DNA of 64,000 nucleotides. Origin: Flavobacteriales bacterium (GTDB lineage Bacteria; Bacteroidota; Bacteroidia; Flavobacteriales_F; PHOS-HE28). Below the pieces are notes generated by a model. It was not told the origin of the DNA and made no database searches. It saw only the letters and a list, made by a program, of their open reading frames with translations. A program made the translations under genes and the position numbers. Each line of letters begins with the position of its first letter. Within the stretch, counting starts at the first letter, position 1. The stretch lies in assembly GCA_019638115.1 (NCBI GenBank), contig JAHBUK010000006.1:62001-126000 (forward strand). The letters run 5' to 3'. Of the stretch, positions 50,401-58,009 are shown in pieces.

Positions 50401-53114
50401 TCGCGCCCCGCCACGGGCTTGCCCAACGGATCGAGCGTGGCCACCTCCAGCTTGTAGGTGGTGTCGGTGCGCAGGCTGCCCCAGGCATTGCGGCTCTTCG
50501 GGGGCTGCACGCCCACGTAGTTGCTGTACGGATAGCAGGGCAGGCTCACCTGGTCCATGCTCGCGTCACCACCGGCCTCGAACACACGGGTCACCAGGCT
50601 TGCGTTCACCACGGCGGGCGGGTTGCGGCCCACGTTCACCTTCAAGGGGAACCGCACCACACCTTGTGCATCCAAAGCACCATCGAAGCTCACCTGCTCA
50701 TCCTCGGGCACCCAGTTGCGCAGGTCGTTGAACTCGAACTTCTCGTAGCCTTTGAAACGGGCGCGTCCTGCGGAGAGGGTCATGGTGACGCGTGCATTAA
50801 GATCGCGGGCCGGCGCACCGTGCAGCCACTTGGAGCTCAGATCCACCATGGCGCCATCGCGCAACACCAGCCGTTCGTCCGGGGTGCCGGTGCCATCGGT
50901 GGGCAGCTTCAGGTCCATCTTCAGGCGGTTGGGCTTCACGGTCTCTATCCGCAAGGCCTTGCTGAAGCTGGTACCGCCCACCACCACGCGCGCGTTCCAG
51001 ATGCCGGTGGGCGCATCAACACCGGTGCTACAGCGGAAGGCGTAGATGCCGTTCACCGAGCTGTTCAGCACCAGTTTCTGGTCCAGCCGCCCGCGTGGGT
51101 CGTTCAGTTCCAGCACCACCGGGTGGTCCGCAGGGATGGACTTGGCGGGATCGTGCAGCATGAAGGTGAGGTGGATGGGATCGCCGGGTCGCCACACGCC
51201 ACGCTCGCCGTAGATGTAGCCCTTCAGGCCTTTGTCCACGGCCGTGCCTTCCACATCGAATTCGCTGATGGACAAGGAGCTTCCATCGTCGAGCTTCAGG
51301 TAGCCGCGTTGTGTGCCTTTGCTGGCCACCAACAGGAAAGGCTTGTGCTTCGTGGAAGGGATGCTGGCCAGGCCCTGCTGATCGCTTGTCGCCTTCGCCA
51401 TGGTATTGCGTTGCAGGTCGAGCACCGCGAACTCCACTCCGGATAGGGGCTGCGCATTCGGCAGGTCGCTTACGGCCAGCACTAACGAGCCGTCGTTACC
51501 GCGCTTGGCGATCAGGCCGAGGTCCGAGGCGAGCAGGTTGCGCGACACGGATCGACGTTGTGCGTAGTACGCAGCGCCACAGGGATCGCCGCGGTCGGGA
51601 CGCTGGCCATCGTACCATTCGTCCTCGTAGTACTCATCGTCGTAGTAGCCGTAGTCGTAGTACCAGTAGTCCTGGAAACTGTCGTAGTCGGCCTGCTCCT
51701 CCTCCCAGGTGCGTTCGCGACTTGGGCCGACCTCGGTGGTGCCGGCACAGGGGTAGAGGGAGTGCTCCCGGCGGAAATTGAGTTCCACGCGGTAGATGGC
51801 GCCCGGCTCGGACTTGAAGAGATCGGCGAGGTCGAGGTAGTAGCGGTTCCAGCGTCCGGGATCGGGCGCATCGGCCGTGCGCAGTTCCACCGTGGAGCGC
51901 GAAACGAGCCTGCCCACGCGGGCGATCTCACGTTCGCCGTTCAGGGCGTTCACCTGCAGGAACTGCGCAACGTTGCTCTCATGGATGCGCACCACACGCA
52001 CATCAACGGCGCTAAGGTTCACGGCCTCGAAGGGCATCAGCAGTCCGTCGGAAGAGGGGAGGATGACGCCCTTGCCCACCAGGCGCACGGCCGGTTTCAG
52101 TTCCTCGAAAAGCAGGTCCACCGAAACGTCGCTGCCCAGTTTGTTGCCGTTGGCCGCGCGCAAGGCACCGGACACATAAGCGCTCTGTTCACCGGTGATG
52201 CGCCTCTTCACTTGCAGGATCAAGCGGCTGCCTTCCACCACGGGTCGCACCTCATCGGCACCCGCAATGCCCACCAGGCCGGCCAGGTCCTGCGCGGGGT
52301 CCAGCGGGTCGCTGAACACCAGCGTGGCTTGTTGTTCGCCGTCGGATGAGGTGCTCTCGGAGATGAGCTTCAGTTCGCCGATGCCCGGTACGGTGAAGCG
52401 CTCTTCCCCTTTTTCCTTGATGCCGATCGGCTTCCCGTTCCATGCGATCACCACTTCCGCAACACCGGATCCGCGCTGCACACTGTCCACGGTGAAGCGG
52501 TGGCTGCGGCCGTTGGGCTCATGCTCCCAGGTGATCGGCAGCGTGCGTTTGCCCTGCATTGCCTGCACGGCACCTTCCAGGTCCTGGCCGGTGGCATCGT
52601 CGCCCGTGTAGGCCGATACCAGCAGCCTTTGCCAGGCCGCATCGGTGGTGGAGAGCGCCTGCATCTCGGTGATGCGCAACGCCAGATTCTGGCGCAGGGT
52701 GTTCACCGGGAACTTGAATTCCTCCATGCCTGCCGGAACCTCGATCGCTCGGCCCAGTGCAAAGCGCACGGTGTAGAGCTGGTCCTGTTCCAAGCGTTGC
52801 TCGGGGGTGAAGACCAGCGTGCGTGGATCGCTGAGCTGCACCTTGCCTTTCACCGCAGGCTCCAAGCGGAACAACTGCTGTAGTGCGGCCTCGGTGGTGT
52901 CCTTCCAACGCTGGTCCTCGGCTATGCGCACCAGGATGGGGGAGCGGGCGGAAATGTAACCGGCCGTGAATGCCCGCACATAGGGCGTGAAAGCGGGATC
53001 GGGTTTGAAGGCCGCCTGTGGTTTCTGGCAGCCGCTCCAAAGCAGGACAGCGGCGAACAGACACAGGAAGGTACGCGCGGGGGAGACACGCAATAGGGTG
53101 TGCATGCGGGGCAT
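47478..53114 (-). CDS. Alpha-2-macroglobulin family lipoprotein
   Basis: This 1,878-residue protein carries a lipoprotein signal (FLCLFAAVLLWSGCQ) that anchors it in the envelope. Macroglobulin (MG) domains fill the first 1,200 residues, including the MG2-type segment YIYGERGVWRPGDPIHLTF. The bait-thioester part shows YPHGCLEQTTSKAFPQLYL near residue 1,420, so the thioester Cys and Gln are kept. Such proteins trap foreign proteases and pair with PBP1C. The odd part is a loop (about 471-515) crowded with Tyr, Asp and Glu (SFQDYWYYDYGYYDDEYY). A second ATG at 53105 is also possible. Family certain, target unknown. Confidence 0.92.
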   Translation of the reverse strand: MPRMHTLLRVSPARTFLCLFAAVLLWSGCQKPQAAFKPDPAFTPYVRAFTAGYISARSPILVRIAEDQRWKDTTEAALQQLFRLEPAVKGKVQLSDPRTLVFTPEQRLEQDQLYTVRFALGRAIEVPAGMEEFKFPVNTLRQNLALRITEMQALSTTDAAWQRLLVSAYTGDDATGQDLEGAVQAMQGKRTLPITWEHEPNGRSHRFTVDSVQRGSGVAEVVIAWNGKPIGIKEKGEERFTVPGIGELKLISESTSSDGEQQATLVFSDPLDPAQDLAGLVGIAGADEVRPVVEGSRLILQVKRRITGEQSAYVSGALRAANGNKLGSDVSVDLLFEELKPAVRLVGKGVILPSSDGLLMPFEAVNLSAVDVRVVRIHESNVAQFLQVNALNGEREIARVGRLVSRSTVELRTADAPDPGRWNRYYLDLADLFKSEPGAIYRVELNFRREHSLYPCAGTTEVGPSRERTWEEEQADYDSFQDYWYYDYGYYDDEYYEDEWYDGQRPDRGDPCGAAYYAQRRSVSRNLLASDLGLIAKRGNDGSLVLAVSDLPNAQPLSGVEFAVLDLQRNTMAKATSDQQGLASIPSTKHKPFLLVASKGTQRGYLKLDDGSSLSISEFDVEGTAVDKGLKGYIYGERGVWRPGDPIHLTFMLHDPAKSIPADHPVVLELNDPRGRLDQKLVLNSSVNGIYAFRCSTGVDAPTGIWNARVVVGGTSFSKALRIETVKPNRLKMDLKLPTDGTGTPDERLVLRDGAMVDLSSKWLHGAPARDLNARVTMTLSAGRARFKGYEKFEFNDLRNWVPEDEQVSFDGALDAQGVVRFPLKVNVGRNPPAVVNASLVTRVFEAGGDASMDQVSLPCYPYSNYVGVQPPKSRNAWGSLRTDTTYKLEVATLDPLGKPVAGRELQVQVYRMKYNWWWDGRMSGNSNYITSPSIELRSEATITSDSKGRAQFNFRVDRPDWGRFAVRITDPASGHTTALQLYLDWPGWEGRSRREGPDQAAMLSFNSDKEKYATGEQATLIIPSAGTGRALVSIENGSRVISAKWVELKEGETKYTFPITPEMVPNVYAHVSVVQPHASTPNDLPIRLYGVVPLLVEDPNTRLAPRINMPKELRTDEAFQVEVSEQDGKAMTYTLAIVDEGLLDLTRFKTPDPWTHFHAREALGVRTWDLYDQVMGSFGRQVQRILALGGSDDAVKGDAARANRFKPVVRFVGPFTLEKGRKASHSFTISNYVGSVRAMVVASDGVRAYGNAEQAAPVRKPLMVLATLPRVLAPGEVVDLPVTVFAMDNKVKDVVVKVEPNSLLIPEGPAQRTIRFNSMGDQVTTFRMRVKEAVGVAKVKVSVSGGGEQASEQLELLVRQSNLPRTDVEEFVLEGGRSWSSVPMPLGIAGTNSAYLEVSSIPPVDMTRRLRYLIDYPHGCLEQTTSKAFPQLYLANVMELPERTVAELRNNVQGGIHALGAFLRNDGSFNYWPGGDHYDGWTSIYAGHFLVEAERLGYAVPSHLKSSWLAFQKKAAREWTNSARDGWTYEASQLTQAYRLYVLACAAHSDLPAMNRLRERNGLGLQTRWTLAAAYAKAGRQDAARELVKGLDTSVPPYREQAYTYGSNLRDEALIAEALMLMNETARATAVVQRIAQRLSAEGWYSTQSTAFGLMAVARVAEGSKLGKGLSYTLSVNGKAGDRFSSKAISRTDLPVPDGKGELGITNKGENLLYVRLVRTGTPRAGEERAMSNGLYLSVDYMLNDGTPLDPERITQGTDFLAVVRVQHPGTADAYQQLALSQIFPSGWEIRNTRMEGNESGVSRSPYTYQDIRDDRVLTYFDLYKGRTHTYVVKLNAAYIGRYYLPGAHCEAMYDNTVNAAESGQWVEVVKPGAGAL

Positions 53115-53192
53115 GGTGTGCTGGAAATAGTGTGGGAAGGTAATGGGGCTCCGCGTTGAACGGAGCGGGTGCCTGCGCTATTGCAGCGGCGA

Positions 53193-55238
53193 TCAGGGTT
53201 CGCTCAGCAGACGCTGGGCTTCCTCGGCGGAGATGATGGTCCCGTTCACGTCGCCCACCACGAAGGCATCATCGAGACCCAGGTTGCGGAGCTCACCGCG
53301 TGCCAGTTCAGCGGCGGCACGGGACGTATACCGACCGTGGAAGTAGCGGACGGCATCGCGGCCGGGAACGGCTTCCACATCACCCACTTCAATGAAGGTG
53401 CCCATGGTCTCGATGGGCACGTTACCAGCGTAAGTGCCCACCTGCACGCGGAAGCGGATCATCTCCTTGTTGATGCTTCCGCTTGGTACGGTGCGCAGGT
53501 CCTCGGTACCGGTAAGGCCAGCACCGGCTTCGCGCATGCTCACGCGTTTGCCACCACGGAAGGCCACCAGGAAGGCCCCGTCGAAGCCGTTCACGAGCAT
53601 CTTCACCTTGTGCGCTGCGGCCAGGTTCACATCGGTGAAGGAGCCGGTGTAATAGCGTGTCAGCCCATCATCGCCTTTGATGGTCACCAGGTCGGGCACG
53701 TTCTTGAAGATGTTCTCGGCGAGCGGTCGGCGGAAGGCACCCAACTGGACACGGATCGTCGTTGCGGCGGTCATGTCCTCGGGATTGGTGGAGAGGATCA
53801 TCTTGCGGCGCTCGGCCTCCACTTCTTCGGTGATGTCGATCAAGCGGCCACCGTCCTGTGCAAGCACGGATCCGCTGATGCCAATGCCCCAGAGTTCCAT
53901 CTCACGCTTAAGTGCCTCGGGGATGTTGTCGTAGCTACCCACCACGTAGAAGGTGGTGTCGCCGCGCACCACGGTACGCACGTCGGGAATGCTCAAGATC
54001 TTTTGGATCTGCTCTTCGCTGATGCCTTCCACCTGTGAGCCCACCTTCACGGCGTAGATGCGCTTTGCCGGTGCACTGCTGGCGCGGCGTGGCGGTTCCA
54101 TGGAAGCAACGGTCGCCATGTCCGTCAGTACGTTCGCGGAGTCCTTCCACGCCAACCAGGCCTTCAGGTGCGCGTCGTCGCTGATGGTACGACCACGTGC
54201 GTCAACAGCGGCACCGGGAGCGGTATCGGGTTCATCGTCCAGGTAGTCCGGCACGCCGTCCTTATCGCCATCCAGGGGACACCCACGGCTGTCCACCTTC
54301 ACGCCCGGCGGGGTGTTGGGGCAATTGTCCATGTGGTCGGGCACACCGTCGCCATCCTCATCCTCGTTCAGCGCGATCACGTCGAGTTCCTCGATCGGCA
54401 GCGGGGTGGAGCGCACCTTGCGTGGCTTGCGCTCCAAGGGTATGGCATAGCCCACCGAGAAGGAGGTGTAGAGGAAACGGTCGTTGCGCCCATCACCACG
54501 GCGGTCGGCAAGGCTCTGGTCGGTAACACCGTCCACCAGGTCGGAAAGGGTGTAGTGCATGGTGGTCCCTACCCGGAAGTCGAAACCGCCTGGCAGGTCC
54601 ATGCGAGCACCAATGCCAATGGGCAGTGCCCACGTGCGTTCGGGGTATTTGCCGAAGCCATCGGCATTGAGTTCCCGCACATCGGTCTCGTAGGTGTAGT
54701 CGCGCTGGATCACCACGGCATCCGCAGCGTTGGGCGCGTACTCGCTGATGTCGCGGATGCTGCCATCGCTCCAGTAGTTGTAGGCGCGTCCCTGCGCATC
54801 GAGCAGGTCGGTCTTGGTCAGGAACTCCACCGACTCGAAGCCCAGTGTGATGTAGGGCTCCACGCTACGTGTGGGGCTCAGGAACTGGTTGAAGTTGTAT
54901 CGGAACTGGAATCCGCCGATGGTGACGCGCGAATCGAAGTTGAGGTTGCGGTCCAGCGAACGTTCGTTCACACCAAGTCGACCGTGCAAGGCGTACATGC
55001 CAGCCTCCAGCCAAGGCGTTACGGGTACCGAGGCGCGCAGTTCGTAACCCATGCGGGCCACCAGCGGGCTGTAACCGGTACTGTTGCGCCCAACATCGCC
55101 ATAGAAAGCGAACATGCCAGTGCCCAATCCGAAGGTGGGCTTGATGGCCGGACGGTATACCACCGTGCTGTCTTCCTGGGCGTGTACCAGGCAGGTGGAA
55201 AGGGAAAGCAGCAGCCAGGCTGAACGCCGAAGCCCCAT
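53193..55238 (-). CDS. Outer membrane barrel with thrombospondin-3 and SPOR-like modules
   Basis: The product has 681 residues from the ATG at 55238; an ATG at 55280 would add 14. The signal is SAWLLLSLSTCLVHAQ. Residues 20-290 look like an OmpA-type beta-barrel (VEPYITLGFESVEFL, FLYTSFSVGYAIPLERKP). Then come thrombospondin type 3 motifs that bind calcium (DEDGDGVPDHMDNCPNTPPG, DGDKDGVPDYLDD) and a C-terminal part with repeated SPOR-like units (VRTVVRGDTTFYVVGSYDN, IRVQLGAFRRPLAENIF, FRVQVGTYAGNVPIETMG). SPOR domains bind denuded peptidoglycan, so the protein may tie the outer membrane to the wall. Confidence 0.82.
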   Translation of the reverse strand: MGLRRSAWLLLSLSTCLVHAQEDSTVVYRPAIKPTFGLGTGMFAFYGDVGRNSTGYSPLVARMGYELRASVPVTPWLEAGMYALHGRLGVNERSLDRNLNFDSRVTIGGFQFRYNFNQFLSPTRSVEPYITLGFESVEFLTKTDLLDAQGRAYNYWSDGSIRDISEYAPNAADAVVIQRDYTYETDVRELNADGFGKYPERTWALPIGIGARMDLPGGFDFRVGTTMHYTLSDLVDGVTDQSLADRRGDGRNDRFLYTSFSVGYAIPLERKPRKVRSTPLPIEELDVIALNEDEDGDGVPDHMDNCPNTPPGVKVDSRGCPLDGDKDGVPDYLDDEPDTAPGAAVDARGRTISDDAHLKAWLAWKDSANVLTDMATVASMEPPRRASSAPAKRIYAVKVGSQVEGISEEQIQKILSIPDVRTVVRGDTTFYVVGSYDNIPEALKREMELWGIGISGSVLAQDGGRLIDITEEVEAERRKMILSTNPEDMTAATTIRVQLGAFRRPLAENIFKNVPDLVTIKGDDGLTRYYTGSFTDVNLAAAHKVKMLVNGFDGAFLVAFRGGKRVSMREAGAGLTGTEDLRTVPSGSINKEMIRFRVQVGTYAGNVPIETMGTFIEVGDVEAVPGRDAVRYFHGRYTSRAAAELARGELRNLGLDDAFVVGDVNGTIISAEEAQRLLSEP

Positions 55239-55298
55239 GGTGAACAAGGGGGCGTACCGGTTATCGCGGCGTGCCTGCATGCGTGGTGTTCCGGTGCA

Positions 55299-56807
55299 TT
55301 ACTGCACCCACTTCTGGTTGCTGATCAACAGGGCTTCCTGCACGGTGATACGCTCACCATTGTTGTATGCGGTAACGAAGGGGCCAGGGAAGTTGTGGCC
55401 TGCCTGAACGAAGTTCACGCGCTGGTCACGGGCCTCCGAGTAGTTGGTGTAGCTGCCGGTCACATACTTGATCCAGCCCTGGTGACGCTCAATGCTGAAG
55501 TTGCCACTGTAGCGATGGCGCGCTTGGAAGTAAGCCTTGCCCACTTCCTTGTGCGCTGCGGTGATCTGCACTTTGTAGGTAACGCCACGCTCAGGCGCAG
55601 GGATGCTGGTGCTCTTTGCGGGTGGGGTGGTGGCGGTGGTCTTGGGCTTGGTGGCTTGAGCCGTGCTGGCTGCTTCCTCCTTCGCTTTGCGTGCTGCTGC
55701 TTCTTCCTGTGCCTTGCGCGCTTCGGCCTCTTGCTTGGCCTTCGCCGCTTCGGCATCCGCTTTGGCCCTTGCGTTCAGCGAAAGGCTGGGGTCGGCGCCG
55801 TCCAGGCTGCCCATCGATGAGCCGTCGCTGGCCATGGTCTCCATGGCTTTGGGGCCAACGAAGAAGCGGGAGGTGCCGATGATGGCCTTCTGCGTCTCTT
55901 CGTTCTTCAGGTAGCCGAACTCACCGTCGATGCTGTAATCACCGTCCGGACGTTCGTTCGCGCGCAGCTTATAGGACACCGTTACCTCCGACTTCGAGGG
56001 CAGGTTCAGCCACACGAACTTCACGATGCGGTCCTGCGTGGTGAAGATGGCCTCGTCGCTGGACTTCTCGGTGGCGGTGAAGCCCTGCGGGATCACTTCC
56101 TGCAGTTTGCCGAACCCGCGGATGTCACCCTTCTTCACGGTCACTTCCACCACCATTTCCTTTTCGGTGATGGCGGTGATGGTGCGCGTTCCGTTCACGC
56201 CGCCAACGCCCTGCATGGGAGGAACACTGCTGCGCTCAATGATCACGAAAGGGGTATTGCTTGCGGGTGCGCCGCCAGCCGCGCTCACCAAGTCCTGGTT
56301 ACCGGAAGGCGCTTCTTCCTCATCAGCAGCGGCCGTTTCACTCACCACAGGCTCGGGCACGCTGGCCACCACTGCTCCCGAAGCACCAAGGTCCACGATG
56401 GCGACAGGCAGGTCGTAGGTCTTGCGTTCGTTGTCTTCGATGTAGGAGAAGCGTCCTTTGATCTCCAGCGGTCCGCTGGCGGAGGCATCGGCACTGAGGG
56501 TGTAGCTGAGGCGGAAGTTGGGCGTGGAGGGCAGGGCCATCCAAATGAACTTTGCCTTCTGATCGGCGAAAGTGAAGGAGGCACCTTTCGTTTCAATGGC
56601 GGTGACCGTCAGTCCGGGCGGAAGGTCCAACTGCAGTTTCGCGAAGCCACCAAGTGAGGCTTTGTTCACCGTCACGTTCACACGCACCTCGGAACCCGGT
56701 GTCATGGTGGCCGGAATGTTCTGCGTTATGCTCACATCAGCGCCGAGGAAGAGTTCGAGCAGCAGCAGCCCTGCCAGGTTGATGAAGAGTACAAGTTGGT
56801 GTGCCAT
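55299..56807 (-). CDS. Envelope protein with SPOR-like tail, unknown function
   Basis: The product has 502 residues from the ATG at 56807, supported by a perfect -7 box 44 nt upstream. The signal segment is VLFINLAGLLLLELFLGADV. Two related Ig-like halves follow (about 25-135: ADVSITQNIPATMTPGSEVR; 190-320: KKGDIRGFGKLQEVIPQGF). A long charged Ala/Lys/Glu helix (about 350-420: KQEAEARKAQEEAAARKAKE) leads to a C-terminal SPOR-like unit (TYKVQITAAHKEVGKAYFQA, GWIKYVTGSYTNYSEARDQ). It is probably a periplasmic protein with a coiled-coil spacer. It is encoded 61 nt ahead of the barrel protein and probably works with it. Confidence 0.75.
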   Translation of the reverse strand: MAHQLVLFINLAGLLLLELFLGADVSITQNIPATMTPGSEVRVNVTVNKASLGGFAKLQLDLPPGLTVTAIETKGASFTFADQKAKFIWMALPSTPNFRLSYTLSADASASGPLEIKGRFSYIEDNERKTYDLPVAIVDLGASGAVVASVPEPVVSETAAADEEEAPSGNQDLVSAAGGAPASNTPFVIIERSSVPPMQGVGGVNGTRTITAITEKEMVVEVTVKKGDIRGFGKLQEVIPQGFTATEKSSDEAIFTTQDRIVKFVWLNLPSKSEVTVSYKLRANERPDGDYSIDGEFGYLKNEETQKAIIGTSRFFVGPKAMETMASDGSSMGSLDGADPSLSLNARAKADAEAAKAKQEAEARKAQEEAAARKAKEEAASTAQATKPKTTATTPPAKSTSIPAPERGVTYKVQITAAHKEVGKAYFQARHRYSGNFSIERHQGWIKYVTGSYTNYSEARDQRVNFVQAGHNFPGPFVTAYNNGERITVQEALLISNQKWVQ

Positions 56808-56850
56808 GCGGATGTCTGGATATGCGGACACGTGATACACGTGCTCCGGC

Positions 56851-56858
56851 CAAAAGTA
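56851..56858 (-). promoter_or_regulatory. -7 box TACTTTTG
   Basis: This is a perfect TAnnTTTG match on the minus strand, 44-51 nt before the ATG at 56807, and it supports that start over the open frame reaching to 56978. Confidence 0.6.
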
Positions 56859-57142
56859 TCCGCTGCCACACCGGTGGTAGGATGATGAAGTGGCACCAAT
56901 ACCAACAGGAGCGTGTTGAGAAGGGCGTTGCGGCACGCTCGTGTCGATCAACGCGTGGGATAGCACCGGTCCTTGCATGGCGCGCCCACACGAATTCCGG
57001 CAGGCTGCTCAGGGCCACTGCGTCGCACGCTGGCGTAGCGCAGGGGCCTTGTGCGCATGTCGACCATTTGGTCGGATACAGAATGCAAGAAGCCGATCAT
57101 GTTGCATGATCGGCTTCTTGCAGGCAGCAGCGATACAGGTGC
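56859..57142. other. Gap with hairpin, no gene
   Basis: This gap of about 280 nt lies between the SPOR-like gene and the LOG-family gene. It holds an 18-bp perfect hairpin (57085-57123) and a short palindrome (CGACCA-TT-TGGTCG, 57062-57075). No coding sequence is supported. Confidence 0.5.
57085..57123 (-). terminator. Strong hairpin behind the LOG-family gene
   Basis: The arms are perfect 18-nt complements (TGCAAGAAGCCGATCATG and its complement) with a 3-nt loop, 20 nt behind the stop of the LOG gene on the minus strand. It is a probable terminator, although the T tract is weak. Confidence 0.7.
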
Positions 57143-57874
57143 TCAGAAGTTGGGCTTCAGCATGTACTTGCTGTAGAAGGTGTTGATCGCAGCCACCGCG
57201 TCCTCGGGCTTGTCCACCAGTTGGAAGAGGTCGAGGTCTTCGGGGTTGATGTTGTGGTGCTTCTCGCCCATGGTCTGCTTGATCCACTCGTAGAGCCCCT
57301 GCCAATACTTGCGGCCCACAAGGATGATGGGAAAGCGGCCGATCTTCTGGGTCTGGATCAGGGTGAGCGCTTCAAAGAGCTCATCCAACGTTCCGAAGCC
57401 GCCGGGCAGCACGATGAAGCCCTGGCTGTATTTGATGAACATCACCTTGCGCACGAAGAAGTAGTCGAAGTTGATGCTCTTCTCTTTGTCGATGTACGGA
57501 TTGGGCTGCTGCTCGAACGGCAGGTCGATGTTGAGCCCAACGCTGGTCCCTCCACCGCGCTGCGCGCCCTTATTGGCGGCTTCCATGATGCCGGGGCCAC
57601 CGCCGGTGATCACGCCGTAGCCATTGCCGGTGAGCTGGAAGGCGATCTCTTCGGCCAGCTTGTATTCCGCCGCCTCCGGTTTGGTGCGCGCACTGCCGAA
57701 GATGCTTACGCAAGGGCGGATCCGCTGCATGGCCTCGAAGCCCTCCACGAATTCGCTCATGATCTTGAAGATGGCCCAACTGTCGTTGGCCTTCACCTCG
57801 CTCCAGCCTTTTCGCTTGAAGGCTTTGATGATGCGACGTTCGCTCTCTTCGTGTGCTTTGGGTGTCTTGCTCAT
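57143..57874 (-). CDS. LOG family protein (TIGR00730 type)
   Basis: The product has 243 residues from the ATG at 57874; an open frame goes on to 57952. The Rossmann-like fold has the GSARTKPEAAEYKLAEEIAF segment, ITGGGPGIMEAANKGAQRGG and the active-site motif IVLPGGFGTLDELFEAL (PGGxGTxxE). Known members release free cytokinin bases from nucleoside monophosphates or hydrolyse AMP-like substrates; many are annotated as lysine decarboxylase in error. The N-terminal 45 residues are a helical addition. It is a single-gene unit with a strong hairpin downstream. Confidence 0.9.
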   Translation of the reverse strand: MSKTPKAHEESERRIIKAFKRKGWSEVKANDSWAIFKIMSEFVEGFEAMQRIRPCVSIFGSARTKPEAAEYKLAEEIAFQLTGNGYGVITGGGPGIMEAANKGAQRGGGTSVGLNIDLPFEQQPNPYIDKEKSINFDYFFVRKVMFIKYSQGFIVLPGGFGTLDELFEALTLIQTQKIGRFPIILVGRKYWQGLYEWIKQTMGEKHHNINPEDLDLFQLVDKPEDAVAAINTFYSKYMLKPNF

Positions 57875-58009
57875 GGTGATCTTGCGCGTGCAGTTCTGCG
57901 AAGGAACAGGCAGCAGTGCCCCGCGCAGCGGACAGTACCGTGGTTTTATCAACGATGCGGAATGGATGGTGCGGCACGCATGTACGGTGCCCGGCGCATG
58001 CTCCGCGCT

